Shown here: positions 8,292 to 17,634 of the stretch, in pieces
Position numbering within the stretch: the stretch's first letter is position 1
Layout: each line of letters begins with the position of its first letter
Assembly (NCBI RefSeq): GCF_965208485.1
Contig: NZ_OZ242344.1
Location: 2,666,001 to 2,730,000, forward strand
DNA length: 64,000 nucleotides
Origin: Poriferisodalis sp965208485
Lineage (GTDB): Bacteria; Actinomycetota; Acidimicrobiia; Acidimicrobiales; Poriferisodalaceae
Direction of reading: 5' to 3'
The notes under the pieces: generated by a model
Told to the model about the DNA's origin: nothing
Seen by the model: the letters and a program-made list of their open reading frames with translations, nothing else
Databases searched by the model: none
Program-made: the position numbers and the translations under genes

Positions 8292-9458
8292 TCAGGCCGT
8301 GTGTCGCTCGATGCTGTCGATGAGCGAGGCTCCTTCAGCCGGCAGCGACAGCCAGACGCTCGCATCACGCCCCGAGACGGCCCGGTAGCCCTTCTGCACC
8401 TCTCCGGCGAAGTCATCTGCTGCGTCAGCGGCGACCAGCGCCACCGCGCAGCCGGCAAACCCGCCGCCGGTCATGCGTGCGCCGATGCACCCAGGGCTGG
8501 CATGTGCGATCCGCACCATGGCATCGAGCGCCGGGCCTGAGACCTCGTAGTCGTCTCGCAAGCTGACGTGACCGGCGTTCATGAGAGCTCCGAGGGCCTC
8601 CGCGTCGCCTGCTTCCATGGCATCCGCTGCTGCGAGCGTGCGCTCGTTCTCGGTGATGACGTGCCGCGCTCGCCGACGTTCAACAGCGAGTTCCGCTGGC
8701 ATCCGCTCGAGTTCGTGCAACTCGGCGTCCCGCAGGGCGGCCACCGAAAGCCATCTCGCGGCGCGTTCACACGAGGCGCGGCGGTCGCCGTAGGCCGAGT
8801 CGACCAGTTCGCGCCTCGTCATGGTGTCGAGGATGGCGATCACGGTCCCATCCGGCAGCCGGCGCGGACCCATGTCGAGGGACCGGCAATCGATCAGCGA
8901 TGCATGTCCCGGGACCGCGCCGGCGGAGATCAGGGGATCCATGATCCCGCACGGCATCCCGACGACCTCGTTTTCCACGCGCTGACACAGCTCGGCCGTT
9001 GCTGTCGCACCCCAGCTCTCGCCCGCAAGATGCAGCAGTGCTCTTGCCATGGCGACTTCCAAGGCAGCTGATGAAGACAAGCTCGCCCCGACCGGCACAT
9101 CGGTGGCGATCGTGCATCGCCACCGACCGATCGATATGCCATGTCCCCTCAGCAGGTGGCTGACGCCGAAGACATACGCCGCCCAATGCGCTGTGGGGAT
9201 CGGCTCTCGCTCGTCATCGAGCAGCGCTTCGCCGAAGACCTCAGAGATCACCGTGCTCGGGGAACTGCGCTGGGCTCGGCTCAGCGCAACGACGGTGTCG
9301 AATTCGATCGCCATCGGGAGTACGAATCCGTCGTTGTAGTCGGTGTGCTCCCCGATCAGATTGACCCTCCCGGGTGCCCTGCTGAGGACATCGGGCGCGC
9401 CCCAGCGCTCGCGATGCATCGCCAATGCTCGCTGAACAGGTGGGACGTGGCCCGTCAC
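8292..9458 (-). CDS. galK: Galactokinase
   Basis: Protein of 388 aa of the GHMP kinase family, making galactose-1-phosphate from galactose and ATP. The galactokinase signature GRVNLIGEHTDYNDGF is near 31-46, the GHMP ATP loop PVGASLSSSAALE near 125, the IMDPLIS stretch in the middle, and the third GHMP motif MTGGGFAGCAV near the C-terminus. The start is GTG, overlapping the stop of the upstream lacI-type gene by 4 bases (GTGA), so the two are probably translationally coupled. No galT is seen in the window. Confidence 0.93.
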   Translation of the reverse strand: MTGHVPPVQRALAMHRERWGAPDVLSRAPGRVNLIGEHTDYNDGFVLPMAIEFDTVVALSRAQRSSPSTVISEVFGEALLDDEREPIPTAHWAAYVFGVSHLLRGHGISIGRWRCTIATDVPVGASLSSSAALEVAMARALLHLAGESWGATATAELCQRVENEVVGMPCGIMDPLISAGAVPGHASLIDCRSLDMGPRRLPDGTVIAILDTMTRRELVDSAYGDRRASCERAARWLSVAALRDAELHELERMPAELAVERRRARHVITENERTLAAADAMEAGDAEALGALMNAGHVSLRDDYEVSGPALDAMVRIAHASPGCIGARMTGGGFAGCAVALVAADAADDFAGEVQKGYRAVSGRDASVWLSLPAEGASLIDSIERHTA

Positions 9459-10453
9459 GCCGACTCGCGGACGGCCAACTCCACCCCCAAGACCACCGCT
9501 TCTCGTCTCTCGCCCGGCGATTCGATCAAGTCGCCGAGTGCGGCGACCACTTCGGTGCTGAGCCGGGAGCGATCGAGGCGAATGGTCGTGAGTGCCGGCG
9601 TCACGTAGGTGCTCATCTCGATGTCATCGCAGCCCACGACGGCAATGTCCTCGGGCACTCGACGACCGCTCGCGACTGCCGCGCGTACGGCTCCGATGGC
9701 GACGAGGTCGTTGTATGCGAACACGCCGTCGAGGTCTGGCATCTGGGAAAGCAGCTGTGCGAGGCCCGCTTCGCCTCCCTTCACCGTTGGTTCCGTCTGC
9801 GACACAGCCGGCGCGTGACGGCCGTCCTGGGCTTCTTCCAAGGTGCGCACAAAGCCCTGCTCGCGGTGTCGCCGACGGGGCGGAGACACGGTTGTACTGA
9901 TGACACCCATGCGTCGACGACCGCTCTCGAGCAGGTGTCTCGCAGCAAGCCGGCCGCCGCTGTGGAGGTCGAACGACACGCATGCGACATTGGGTGCGTC
10001 GAGGAAGTCATCCACCACCACGATCGGCAGCCCGCGCTCGCCGTAGTCGGTGAGCTGTTCGATCGAATCGAGCGCAGGAAAGACGATGACGCCGTCCACC
10101 GCTCGCGCCCAGAAGGACCGGAGCACTTCCGCCTGCCGCTCTGGGTTGCTGCGGGTGCTCGCGAAGAACATGGTCTGGCCGGCTTCACGGGCGCGTTGCT
10201 GAATGCCCTCGGCGAGGGCCCCGAAGTACGGGTCGGTCATGTCGCCGCCGACCAAGCCGACGGTGCCGCTGCGCTTGGTGATCAACGCCCGCGCAACCAT
10301 GTTGGGGCGGTAGTGCAGCTCTTCGACGGCTGCCATCACCTTGCGGCGGGTCTCCTCGGAATAGCCCCCCTCATCGTTGACGACCCGAGACACCGTGCGC
10401 GGCGAGACCCCGACCTTGCCTGCCACGTCGTGGAGCGTCGCTTCCCGATCCAT
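9455..10453 (-). CDS. LacI-family repressor of the galactoside locus
   Basis: Protein of 332 aa when started at ATG 10453 (MDREATLHDVAGKVGVSPR), which puts the LacI helix-turn-helix at residues 5-25 as is usual; the frame is open further upstream without homology. The HTH (DVAGKVGVSPRTVSRVVN) and hinge region (YRPNMVARAL) are followed by a periplasmic-binding-protein-like effector domain. It is transcribed away from the GH4 gene, and a tandem palindrome in the shared promoter region (10556-10582) is the likely operator. The effector is probably galactose or an alpha-galactoside, inferred from the neighbours. Confidence 0.9.
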   Translation of the reverse strand: MDREATLHDVAGKVGVSPRTVSRVVNDEGGYSEETRRKVMAAVEELHYRPNMVARALITKRSGTVGLVGGDMTDPYFGALAEGIQQRAREAGQTMFFASTRSNPERQAEVLRSFWARAVDGVIVFPALDSIEQLTDYGERGLPIVVVDDFLDAPNVACVSFDLHSGGRLAARHLLESGRRRMGVISTTVSPPRRRHREQGFVRTLEEAQDGRHAPAVSQTEPTVKGGEAGLAQLLSQMPDLDGVFAYNDLVAIGAVRAAVASGRRVPEDIAVVGCDDIEMSTYVTPALTTIRLDRSRLSTEVVAALGDLIESPGERREAVVLGVELAVRESA

Positions 10454-10555
10454 GGCCCTCCGTAGCTGAGCCTCGGTCCTGTCGCGGCCAGGCGTACCTC
10501 GCCAGACCTGTCCACGCGCGAACTTACCGGCTCCGGTTGAGCGGGCACAGGTTTG

Positions 10556-10593
10556 CGTCAACGTTGACGCCAACGTTGACGTATGCTAATTTG
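10556..10593 (+). promoter_or_regulatory. Tandem LacI-type operator overlapping the GH4 promoter
   Basis: CGTCAACGTTGACG at 10556-10569 is a perfect 14-bp palindrome with the central CG typical of LacI-family sites. A second copy with one mismatch (CGCCAACGTTGACG) follows at 10568-10581. TTGACG (10564-10569) and TAATTT (10588-10593), 18 bp apart, could be the -35 and -10, so repressor binding would cover the promoter. The promoter assignment is weaker than the palindrome. Confidence 0.75.
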
Positions 10594-10615
10594 GCGAGAC
10601 AAGCCAAGGGGACAG

Positions 10616-11971
10616 ATGGTTGCAGTCGCATTCATCGGGGCGGGAAGCACGGTGTTCTCCCGCAATCTGATGGGCGACCTGCTCGCGTACGAGGATCTGC
10701 GGGACGACCTCGACATCCGGCTTCACGACATCGACCGCGCACGGCTCCACACATCTGAGATCGTCGGGCACCGGCTGGTCGCAGATCGGGGCGCACGCGC
10801 CAAGGTCCGGGCTACGACGGATCTGCGCGACGCAGTCGATGGCGCCGATTTCGTCATCACGATGTTCCAGATCGGCGGCTTCGAACCGGCCACAGTTCAC
10901 GACTTCGACATTCCGGAGCGATTCGGCCTCACCCAGACCATCGCCGACACCATCGGCATCGGCGGCATCATGCGAGGCCTTCGGACTGCGCCTGCCCTCA
11001 TCGAGGTCGCCGAAGCCGTCAACGAGCTCAGCGAGGGCGCCCGGTTGCTCAACTACGCCAATCCGATGGCGATCAACATGTGGAGCCTGTCGGAGATGGC
11101 CGATGTGGAGGCGTACGGGCTCTGCCACAGCGTCCCCATCACAGCGCAGCACCTCGCCGGCGATTTGGGCGTGCCGGTCGACGAGCTGGAGTATCTCGCT
11201 GCCGGCATCAATCACATGTGCTTCTTCTTGCGGCTGGAGCACCAGGGCACAGACCTGTACCCGGCGTTGCGCCAGCTCTACCCAGAGCCCCACGAGTCGC
11301 CGACTCGGGGCGAGTGGGGGCTGGCTGATGCGGTGAGATACGAGATGCTGCGGCGGCTCGGCTACTTCGTCACCGAGTCGAGCGAGCACTTTGCGGAGTA
11401 CACGCCGTACTTCCTCAAGCGAGGCCGACCAGAGCTCATCGAGCGGTTCAAGATTCCGGTGCGCGAGTACGTCAGGCGCTGCGAGGAACAGATTGCCGAG
11501 TGGGAGGAACTCCGCCGGCGCCTCGAAGACCCGGAGTATCCGCTGGAGGTGCCCGCGAGCGACGAGTACGCACCGCAGATCATTCACAGTATTGCCACTG
11601 GCACCGAACGCATCGTGTATGTCAACGTGCCGAACCTCGGCCTGATCGACAATCTGCCGTCGGGTTGCGCGGTCGAGGTGCCGGCCACCGTTGGGGCGGG
11701 CGGAGTGACGCCCCACGTCATCGGGTCGTTGCCCCCTCAGCTCGCTGCGCTCATGCACACCAACATCGGCCCCCAGCAGCTCACCGTGGAGGCACTGCGG
11801 ACCGGTCGCCGCGAGCACGTGTATCACGCCGCCATGCTCGATCCGCACACGGCGGCCGAACTCGCTCTCGATCAGATCTGGCAACTCGTCGACGAGCTGA
11901 TCGACGCGCACGGCGAGTACATCCCCGAATCGCTGCGCGAGCGGGTCTCGGCTGATGGAGAGATCCGGTGA
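10616..11971 (+). CDS. melA: GH4 family alpha-galactosidase (MelA-like)
   Basis: Protein of 451 aa. Glycoside hydrolase family 4 enzymes are NAD+- and Mn2+-dependent. Visible motifs are the Rossmann loop GAGSTVF (8-14), TMFQIGGF, NYANPMAI near 146, GLCHS near 168 with the metal-ligand Cys, and INHMCFF near 197 with the metal-ligand His. GLCHSVP with INHM.FF fits the alpha-galactosidase branch better than the 6-phospho-glucosidase branch. The ATG at 10616 is preceded by a strong Shine-Dalgarno (AAGGGGA, 10606-10612) and starts directly at the Rossmann strand; the open frame to 10583 runs into the operator. The gene heads an operon with a sugar ABC transporter. It would hydrolyse imported melibiose- or raffinose-type sugars, giving galactose for GalK and GalE. 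Confidence 0.88.
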   Translation: MVAVAFIGAGSTVFSRNLMGDLLAYEDLRDDLDIRLHDIDRARLHTSEIVGHRLVADRGARAKVRATTDLRDAVDGADFVITMFQIGGFEPATVHDFDIPERFGLTQTIADTIGIGGIMRGLRTAPALIEVAEAVNELSEGARLLNYANPMAINMWSLSEMADVEAYGLCHSVPITAQHLAGDLGVPVDELEYLAAGINHMCFFLRLEHQGTDLYPALRQLYPEPHESPTRGEWGLADAVRYEMLRRLGYFVTESSEHFAEYTPYFLKRGRPELIERFKIPVREYVRRCEEQIAEWEELRRRLEDPEYPLEVPASDEYAPQIIHSIATGTERIVYVNVPNLGLIDNLPSGCAVEVPATVGAGGVTPHVIGSLPPQLAALMHTNIGPQQLTVEALRTGRREHVYHAAMLDPHTAAELALDQIWQLVDELIDAHGEYIPESLRERVSADGEIR

Positions 11972-12918
11972 CGGTGACCGAGGCGCCGCCTGACGCGTCG
12001 CGTCGACGTTCGCTGTTCGGAACTGCACGCCTGCACGGCGGCTGGCGATCCGCCTTCTGGTTCCTGCTCCCGGCCCTCGTCGGCTTTGTGGCGTTCTACC
12101 TCTATCCCGCGTTGCGAGGCGTGTACATCAGCTTCACCGACTGGAACCTGATCGCCAATCGGGGGAGCTGGGTCGGCACCGACAACTATGACCGGCTGTT
12201 CAACGACCGCCAGGTGTGGGAATCGCTCAAGGTCACCTTCAGGTACACGGTGATCAACATCGTCTCGCAGACGATCCTCGCTGTCTTGATAGCGGTGCTC
12301 ATGGATCGCCTCACCAAATCGGTCACCATTCGCGGGATCCTGCTGCTGCCTTGGCTGATCCCCAACGTGATCGTGGCGCTGCTGTGGGTCTGGATGCTCG
12401 ACGGAAACCTGGGCATCGTCAACGACTTCCTGGGTCTGTTCGGGATGGATCCGGTGAGGTTCTTCACCGACACCGGCAAGGTCATACCCAGCTTGGCCGG
12501 CATCAACACGTGGCGCCACATGGGTTACACCGCCCTGCTGATCTTCGCCGGGCTGCAGACGATTCCCCGCAGTCTCTATGAGGCTGCCGCCGTCGACGGT
12601 GCCACCGAGCGCCAGATGTTCCGCGACGTGACGATGCCGCTGCTGCGTCCGATCCTGGCGCTGGTCCTGGTGATCACGATCGTCGGCTCGTTGCAGGTGT
12701 TCGACACCGTGTTCGTGGCTACCGGCGGATTCGGCGGACAGCCGGGCGGTCCGGTCAACGCCAGCCGCGTGATCTACCTGTACATCTACCAGAACGCCTT
12801 CGACTTCAACCAGCTCGGCTACGCCGCCACCATCTCCGTCCTGCTGGTCGCGATCCTGCTGACGGTCACCTTCCTGCAGCTCAAGCTCCTGCGGGCCGGC
12901 GAGAGCGATCTGGCATGA
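11968..12918 (+). CDS. Sugar ABC transporter permease (MalF/UgpA type)
   Basis: Protein of 316 aa with about six membrane segments and the binding-protein-dependent permease signature (YEAAAVDGATERQMF, the EAA loop contacting the ATPase) near 205. An N-terminal cytoplasmic tail of about 25 residues precedes the first membrane segment (FWFLLPALVGFVAFYLYPA). It starts at GTG overlapping the GH4 stop by 4 bases and itself overlaps the next permease. It would form the membrane channel with the following gene; the substrate is inferred to be an alpha-galactoside. Confidence 0.9.
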   Translation: MTVTEAPPDASRRRSLFGTARLHGGWRSAFWFLLPALVGFVAFYLYPALRGVYISFTDWNLIANRGSWVGTDNYDRLFNDRQVWESLKVTFRYTVINIVSQTILAVLIAVLMDRLTKSVTIRGILLLPWLIPNVIVALLWVWMLDGNLGIVNDFLGLFGMDPVRFFTDTGKVIPSLAGINTWRHMGYTALLIFAGLQTIPRSLYEAAAVDGATERQMFRDVTMPLLRPILALVLVITIVGSLQVFDTVFVATGGFGGQPGGPVNASRVIYLYIYQNAFDFNQLGYAATISVLLVAILLTVTFLQLKLLRAGESDLA

Positions 12919-13874
12919 GTGCGCCAGCGGTCGACGACGTGAGCGAGAACATCGCTGAGTCACCGGGCCTCTCTCAGCCGTCGGCGCGGCTTCGCAAGCG
13001 AGGGATTGGGCGCGGCGCGGCCTGGGTGTTCATGGTCGCCATCCTGATCATCAGCGTGTTCCCGTTCTGGTGGGCGCTGCGCACCGGCCTGTCGACCAAC
13101 GGCCAGCTCTTCGCCGGCGAACAAAGCTTGCTGCCGGTCGGCTATACCGACAACAACTTCGAACGCGTGCTCGGCACGGCCAGCGAAGAGGAGATTCTCG
13201 AGAGCCTGGGACGTCAGAACACCGGTTCGTTCGATTTCCTGCAGTCGCTCAAGGTCAGCGTGATCGTCTCGACGGCCGTCACCGTCGGGCAGGTCGCGTT
13301 CTCGGCGATGGCCGCCTACGCGTTCGCCCGACTGCGCTTCCGGGGCCGCGACAAGCTCTTCTTCCTCTTCCTCAGCGGGCTGATGATCCCGCCGATCTTC
13401 ACGCTGATTCCCAACCTCATCCTGGTCAAGAACTTCGGCTGGCTGAACAGCTACCCCGGGATCATCGCACCGTTCTTCTTCATGACGCCATTCGCGGTGT
13501 TCTTCCTGCGTCAGTTCTTCTTGGGAATCAGCCGCGAGGTCGAGGAGGCTGCGCTGCTCGACGGAGCAGGCCACTTCCGGACCTTTTTCGGGATCATCGT
13601 GCCGATGAGCGCCGCACCGCTCGCGACGCTGTCGATCCTCACGTACATCACTGCGTGGAACGAGTTCCTCTGGCCGCTGGTGGTGGCCCGAGACCCGGCG
13701 CGGCAGCCGCTGACTGTCGCGCTCGGACAGTTCACGGCTCAGCAGCCGGGGACCTCCCCCGACTGGTCGGGCCTGATGGCGGGCACCTTGCTCGCAGCCC
13801 TGCCGATCATCGTGATCTTCCTGGCCTTCGGCCGGAAGGTCGTCGACTCGATCGGCTTCTCGGGGATCAAGTGA
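12915..13874 (+). CDS. Sugar ABC transporter permease (MalG/UgpE type)
   Basis: Protein of 319 aa. The first membrane segment is near 35-55 (FMVAILIISVFPFWW). A periplasmic loop follows, then five more segments, with the EAA loop EEAALLDGAGHFRTFF near 210. It partners with the preceding permease; the two genes overlap by ATGA. It belongs to the CUT1 carbohydrate uptake class. A 61-bp gap with a good ribosome site separates it from the binding protein, which usually allows higher expression of the latter. Confidence 0.9.
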   Translation: MSAPAVDDVSENIAESPGLSQPSARLRKRGIGRGAAWVFMVAILIISVFPFWWALRTGLSTNGQLFAGEQSLLPVGYTDNNFERVLGTASEEEILESLGRQNTGSFDFLQSLKVSVIVSTAVTVGQVAFSAMAAYAFARLRFRGRDKLFFLFLSGLMIPPIFTLIPNLILVKNFGWLNSYPGIIAPFFFMTPFAVFFLRQFFLGISREVEEAALLDGAGHFRTFFGIIVPMSAAPLATLSILTYITAWNEFLWPLVVARDPARQPLTVALGQFTAQQPGTSPDWSGLMAGTLLAALPIIVIFLAFGRKVVDSIGFSGIK

Positions 13875-13935
13875 TCCCCACCGACAATCGGCGGCCTGTT
13901 GTGGGTCGCCGCTGACTCCTGGGAGGGAGAACCTG

Positions 13936-15354
13936 ATGAATAAAGCGCTATGGAGACTGCTCGCAGTCCTCTTTGCCTTCTCGCTCGTCGCCGCCGCCTG
14001 CGGCAGCGACGACGGTGACGACGATGCCGGCGACGCACCTGCGGCGACCCAGGCCCCGTCAGACGCCGACGACGAGATGGACGACGAGATGGCGGAGCCA
14101 GTCAGCATCGAGTACTGGCTGTGGGACGGCAACCAGCAGCCCTACTACGAGCAATGTGCGGCCGACTTCGAGGCAGCCAACCCCGGCATCGACGTCGAGA
14201 TCACCCAGTTCGGCTGGGGCGACTACTGGACCAACGTGACGGCCGGCTTCGCCTCCGGCTCGGGACCCGATGTCTTCACCGATCACCTCGCCCGCTATCC
14301 CGAGTTTGTGGCCAGCGATGTGCTGGTTCCGCTCAACGACTTCGTCGAGCGAGACAACGTCGACACCGGTGCCTACTTCCCGGGCCTTGCTGAGCTGTGG
14401 GTAGACAATCACGGCAACCGCTACGGCCTGCCCAAGGACTTCGACACGATCGCGCTCGTGATGAACTCGGACCACGTCGCTGCGGCGGGTGTGACAGCCG
14501 CAGACTTTGCCTCGGCCGAGTGGAACCCTGACGACGGCGGCTCGTTCGGCGAGCTCATTCGTCGCCTGAGCGTGGACGCCAACGGCAACAGCGGTGACTC
14601 GCCGGACTTCGATCCGGAAAATGTCGAGGTGTACGGCCTGGGTCTAGAAGGCAACTTCGGCGCCTTTGGACAGACGACATTCTCGGCCTTCGCAGGATCC
14701 ACCGGATTCGAGTTCCTGGACGTGAACCCGTTCGGTGACTCCGCGAACTATGACGACTCGCGTCTCGCAGCCACCATCGACTGGTTCGCGCGGATGATTC
14801 AGGCCGGCTACGTCGTGCCGATCGAAGACGTCGAATCGCTCGGCGGCACCACGGTGTTCCAGAACGGTTCGGCTGCAGTCATGGCTGACGGCTCGTGGAA
14901 GATCGGCACCTACATCGGGGCCGATACACCCTTCGACGTCGAGTTCGCCCCGCTGCCGGTTGGACCGAGCGGTTCGCGTGCCTCGATGTTCAATGGCCTG
15001 GCCGACTCCATCAACACGCACTCGGAGCATCAAGAGGAGGCGTGGCAGTGGGTAAAGCACATGGCGTCAGCTGCATGTCAGGACGTCATCGGTGAGGGCG
15101 CCGTGGTGTTTCCGGCCATTCCCTCGGCTGCCGAGATCGCCATCGCTGCCCACGAGGGCAACGGCGTGGACGTGACGGCCTTCACGGTGCACGTCGACGA
15201 AGGCACGACGTTCCTCTTCCCGATCACTGACAGCGCCAGCCAGATCGAAGCCATCGTCGGTCCGGCCATGCAGGAGATCCTGCGCGGGCAGGTTGACGCT
15301 GGTGAGCGCCTCGCCCAAGTGGCAGGCGAGGTCAACGCGGTCCTCGGCTCCTAG
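13936..15354 (+). CDS. Sugar ABC transporter substrate-binding lipoprotein
   Basis: Protein of 472 aa, family 1 extracellular solute-binding protein. The N-terminus is a lipoprotein signal (LLAVLFAFSLVAAAC, lipid Cys at 23) followed by a strongly acidic linker (SDDGDDDAGD, DADDEMDDEM), as in many actinobacterial binding proteins. The domain begins with VSIEYWLWDGNQQPYYEQC and continues with the family hallmarks (GWGDYWTNVTAGFASGSGPD, an FNGLADSINTHS hinge, EEAWQWVKHM). A strong Shine-Dalgarno (GGGAGGGAGA) precedes the ATG. The ligand is probably an alpha-galactoside by context. Confidence 0.92.
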   Translation: MNKALWRLLAVLFAFSLVAAACGSDDGDDDAGDAPAATQAPSDADDEMDDEMAEPVSIEYWLWDGNQQPYYEQCAADFEAANPGIDVEITQFGWGDYWTNVTAGFASGSGPDVFTDHLARYPEFVASDVLVPLNDFVERDNVDTGAYFPGLAELWVDNHGNRYGLPKDFDTIALVMNSDHVAAAGVTAADFASAEWNPDDGGSFGELIRRLSVDANGNSGDSPDFDPENVEVYGLGLEGNFGAFGQTTFSAFAGSTGFEFLDVNPFGDSANYDDSRLAATIDWFARMIQAGYVVPIEDVESLGGTTVFQNGSAAVMADGSWKIGTYIGADTPFDVEFAPLPVGPSGSRASMFNGLADSINTHSEHQEEAWQWVKHMASAACQDVIGEGAVVFPAIPSAAEIAIAAHEGNGVDVTAFTVHVDEGTTFLFPITDSASQIEAIVGPAMQEILRGQVDAGERLAQVAGEVNAVLGS

Positions 15355-15394
15355 CCAGGACTGCCCTCCCGGGCGAACCGGACCGGAGGCACTG

Positions 15395-17146
15395 ATGATG
15401 TCGAGGGAACGTCCCTCCGACTCCTCGGCTTGCCAGCTGCCTCCGGTCCGGACGCTCGTGGGCGCTTGTCGAGACCTTCGAGGCAGGCGCGCCCGCATTG
15501 TGCTCGGTGCCGTCTGCGCGCTGGCCGCGCTGGCGCTCAGCGCTTGTGGTTCGACTGCGGATTCCGCCGAGGTCAGCGTCGAGACTGTGCCGCACGCCGA
15601 CCGGGATGCCTGCGACGGCCGGTTCGCGGCTGTTGACCTCGAGCATCACACCCGCGGACCAGGCGCGAGCCGCTCCATGTTCGATGGCATGGGTGCGGGG
15701 CTCGCTGTCGGTGACCTGGATCGAGACGGTGACGATGATCTCGTCCTGGCCAATCTGAGCGGGGCCAGCTCGGTGCTGTGGAACGACGGGACGCTGCGAT
15801 TCCGCCGCGAAGCGCTCATCGAAGGCCGCTTCCGCCAGGCGATCATCGTCGACAGCGACAGTGACGGCAGCAACGACGTCGTGTTCACGACCGGTGTCGG
15901 CCGTCCACTGGTCATGCGCAACACGGGCCAGGGCTCGACGGCTGACGAGCGCTTCGAACGCGACGAGATCGTCGGCCTCGATGCGTACACATACTCCATG
16001 GCATGGGGGGATCTGGGCGGCGACGGAGACCTCGATGCAGTCACCGGTGCGTACAACGCCGAACTCACGGCCGAGCGGCGCCTCAACCTCGGCAACAAGG
16101 GAGGTGTGGGCCTGTTCGAGCACGATGGCGAGACGTTTGTGCATACGCAGCTCGCACCCGAATCGCAGGCGCTCGCGACCCGCATCGGCGACATCGACGG
16201 TGATGGCCGCGCCGACATCTATGTCGGCAATGACCTCGCCACGCCCGACTACGTGTGGTTTGCAGGCGAGGACGATTCGTGGACCCAGGCGACGCCGTTT
16301 GCCCAGACCGCGTTCAGCACGATGGGCATCGACGCGGGCGACATCGACAACGACGGCGACCTGGACCTGTTCGCGACCGACATGAAGCCCATGGACGACC
16401 GACCGGAGACCATCGACGCATACGCAAATGTGCAGTCGGACATCGACGCCTCGCCGTCAGACGACATCCAGCGGCCCGAGAACGTGCTGTTGCTGTCGAC
16501 GGGCGATGACTTCGCCAATGACGCGCCGTCGTTCGGCGTGGAGGCGACGGGATGGAGCTGGTCCGGGCTGTTCGGCGATCTTGACAATGACGGATTCGTG
16601 GACCTGTACGTCGTGAACGGCATGGTGGCGGACAACCTGTTCGGACACCTGCCCGATGCCAGCTTGGTCGAGGCCAACCAGGCGTTCCGCAACGTCGACG
16701 GTGAACGATTCGAGCCCGCAGCCGGCTGGGATCTCGACGACACGACAGGTGGGCGGGGGATGGCGATGGCCGATCTCGACCTCGACGGCGATCTCGACAT
16801 CGTCGTGAACAACCTCAACGCGCCGTCGCGGCTGTATGAGAATCGGCTGTGCGGCGGCGGTGCGGTGACCGTCGCGCTGCGTTGGCCCGGCACCGGCAAT
16901 CCCGATGCCATCGGCGCACAGGTGCAATTGGCCGACGGGCGCGACAGCACGCTGGTGCGCACGGTGGAAGCGGCACGCGGCTACCTCTCGGGTGCCTCGG
17001 CGATGCTGCACTTCGGCGTGGGCGACAGTTCCGGCCCGGTGGAGATCGAGGTGACGTGGCCCGACGGCACCGTCAGCACGAGCAGCGACCTTGACGTCAA
17101 TCGGCACGTCACGATCACCCGGTCGGGTGAGGCAGCGCAGTCATGA
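15395..17146 (+). CDS. FG-GAP/VCBS beta-propeller lipoprotein with ASPIC/UnbV C-terminus
   Basis: Protein of 583 aa from ATG 15395, chosen because GGAGG at 15385-15389 precedes it; the frame is open back into the previous gene. A basic start, hydrophobic segment and lipobox (ALSAC, near 50) indicate a lipoprotein. At least seven DxDxDGxxD calcium-binding FG-GAP repeats follow (DLDRDGDDD, DSDSDGSND, DLGGDGDLD, DIDGDGRAD, DIDNDGDLD, DLDNDGFVD, DLDLDGDLD), predicting a seven-bladed propeller. The last 90 residues match the ASPIC/UnbV domain (ADGRDSTLVRTVEAARGYLS, VTWPDG). The role is unknown; an adhesive or glycan-binding surface protein is possible. Its place inside a sugar-transport operon, with a stop overlapping the next start, is unusual. 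Confidence 0.85.
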   Translation: MMSRERPSDSSACQLPPVRTLVGACRDLRGRRARIVLGAVCALAALALSACGSTADSAEVSVETVPHADRDACDGRFAAVDLEHHTRGPGASRSMFDGMGAGLAVGDLDRDGDDDLVLANLSGASSVLWNDGTLRFRREALIEGRFRQAIIVDSDSDGSNDVVFTTGVGRPLVMRNTGQGSTADERFERDEIVGLDAYTYSMAWGDLGGDGDLDAVTGAYNAELTAERRLNLGNKGGVGLFEHDGETFVHTQLAPESQALATRIGDIDGDGRADIYVGNDLATPDYVWFAGEDDSWTQATPFAQTAFSTMGIDAGDIDNDGDLDLFATDMKPMDDRPETIDAYANVQSDIDASPSDDIQRPENVLLLSTGDDFANDAPSFGVEATGWSWSGLFGDLDNDGFVDLYVVNGMVADNLFGHLPDASLVEANQAFRNVDGERFEPAAGWDLDDTTGGRGMAMADLDLDGDLDIVVNNLNAPSRLYENRLCGGGAVTVALRWPGTGNPDAIGAQVQLADGRDSTLVRTVEAARGYLSGASAMLHFGVGDSSGPVEIEVTWPDGTVSTSSDLDVNRHVTITRSGEAAQS

Positions 17147-17634
17147 GTCCCGACTACCTCGTTCAGCCGGGCACGCGGTCCGAGCGCCGCCGAGACGCCG
17201 CAGTGCATCTGACGCCGCTGATTCCGGCCGCGGCCGCAGTGGCGGTGATCGGCCGAGGGGCCCTGTGGGCTGCGCCTGCAGTCATCCTGGGACCGCTCGC
17301 GCTCGGAGCGCTCCTGAGCCGGGGCAGAGACTTCGGCAGGCGTCATCGGCGCCGAGCCGCGGACTTCAACGCATCCGTCGCGCTTGCAGCATTGGTGCTC
17401 TGGGGAGTGCTGGAACTCGGTGCGCGTGTCGAACTGGCGGGCGTACTCGTGCCCGTCGGCCTGCTGCTGCTTGCGCTGCTCTGGCTGAATTGGCTGTTGA
17501 TGATGGCGATAGCCGCAAATCGGGCGAGATACGGAGAGCTGTTCGAGCCTCCGTGGGTCATTCCGTTCTCGCGCTGGCTCCGAAGAGGGGACCCACGGAG
17601 GATCGCGAAGGAGAATTCACATGGCGACGGTTGA
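17143..17634 (+). CDS. Small membrane protein, DUF4870-like topology
   Basis: Protein of 163 aa with about four hydrophobic segments (LTPLIPAAAAVAVI, AAPAVILGPLALGALL, ASVALAALVLWGVLEL, VGLLLLALLWLNWLLMM) and a basic loop. AAVHLTPLI at the start of the first segment and the R..ADFNASVALA after the basic loop resemble DUF4870/Tic20-like small membrane proteins (H.....e..nFq), but the match is weak. It overlaps the gene before by ATGA and the ATPase after by 14 bases, so it is made with the transporter. Function unknown. Confidence 0.7.
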   Translation: MSPDYLVQPGTRSERRRDAAVHLTPLIPAAAAVAVIGRGALWAAPAVILGPLALGALLSRGRDFGRRHRRRAADFNASVALAALVLWGVLELGARVELAGVLVPVGLLLLALLWLNWLLMMAIAANRARYGELFEPPWVIPFSRWLRRGDPRRIAKENSHGDG

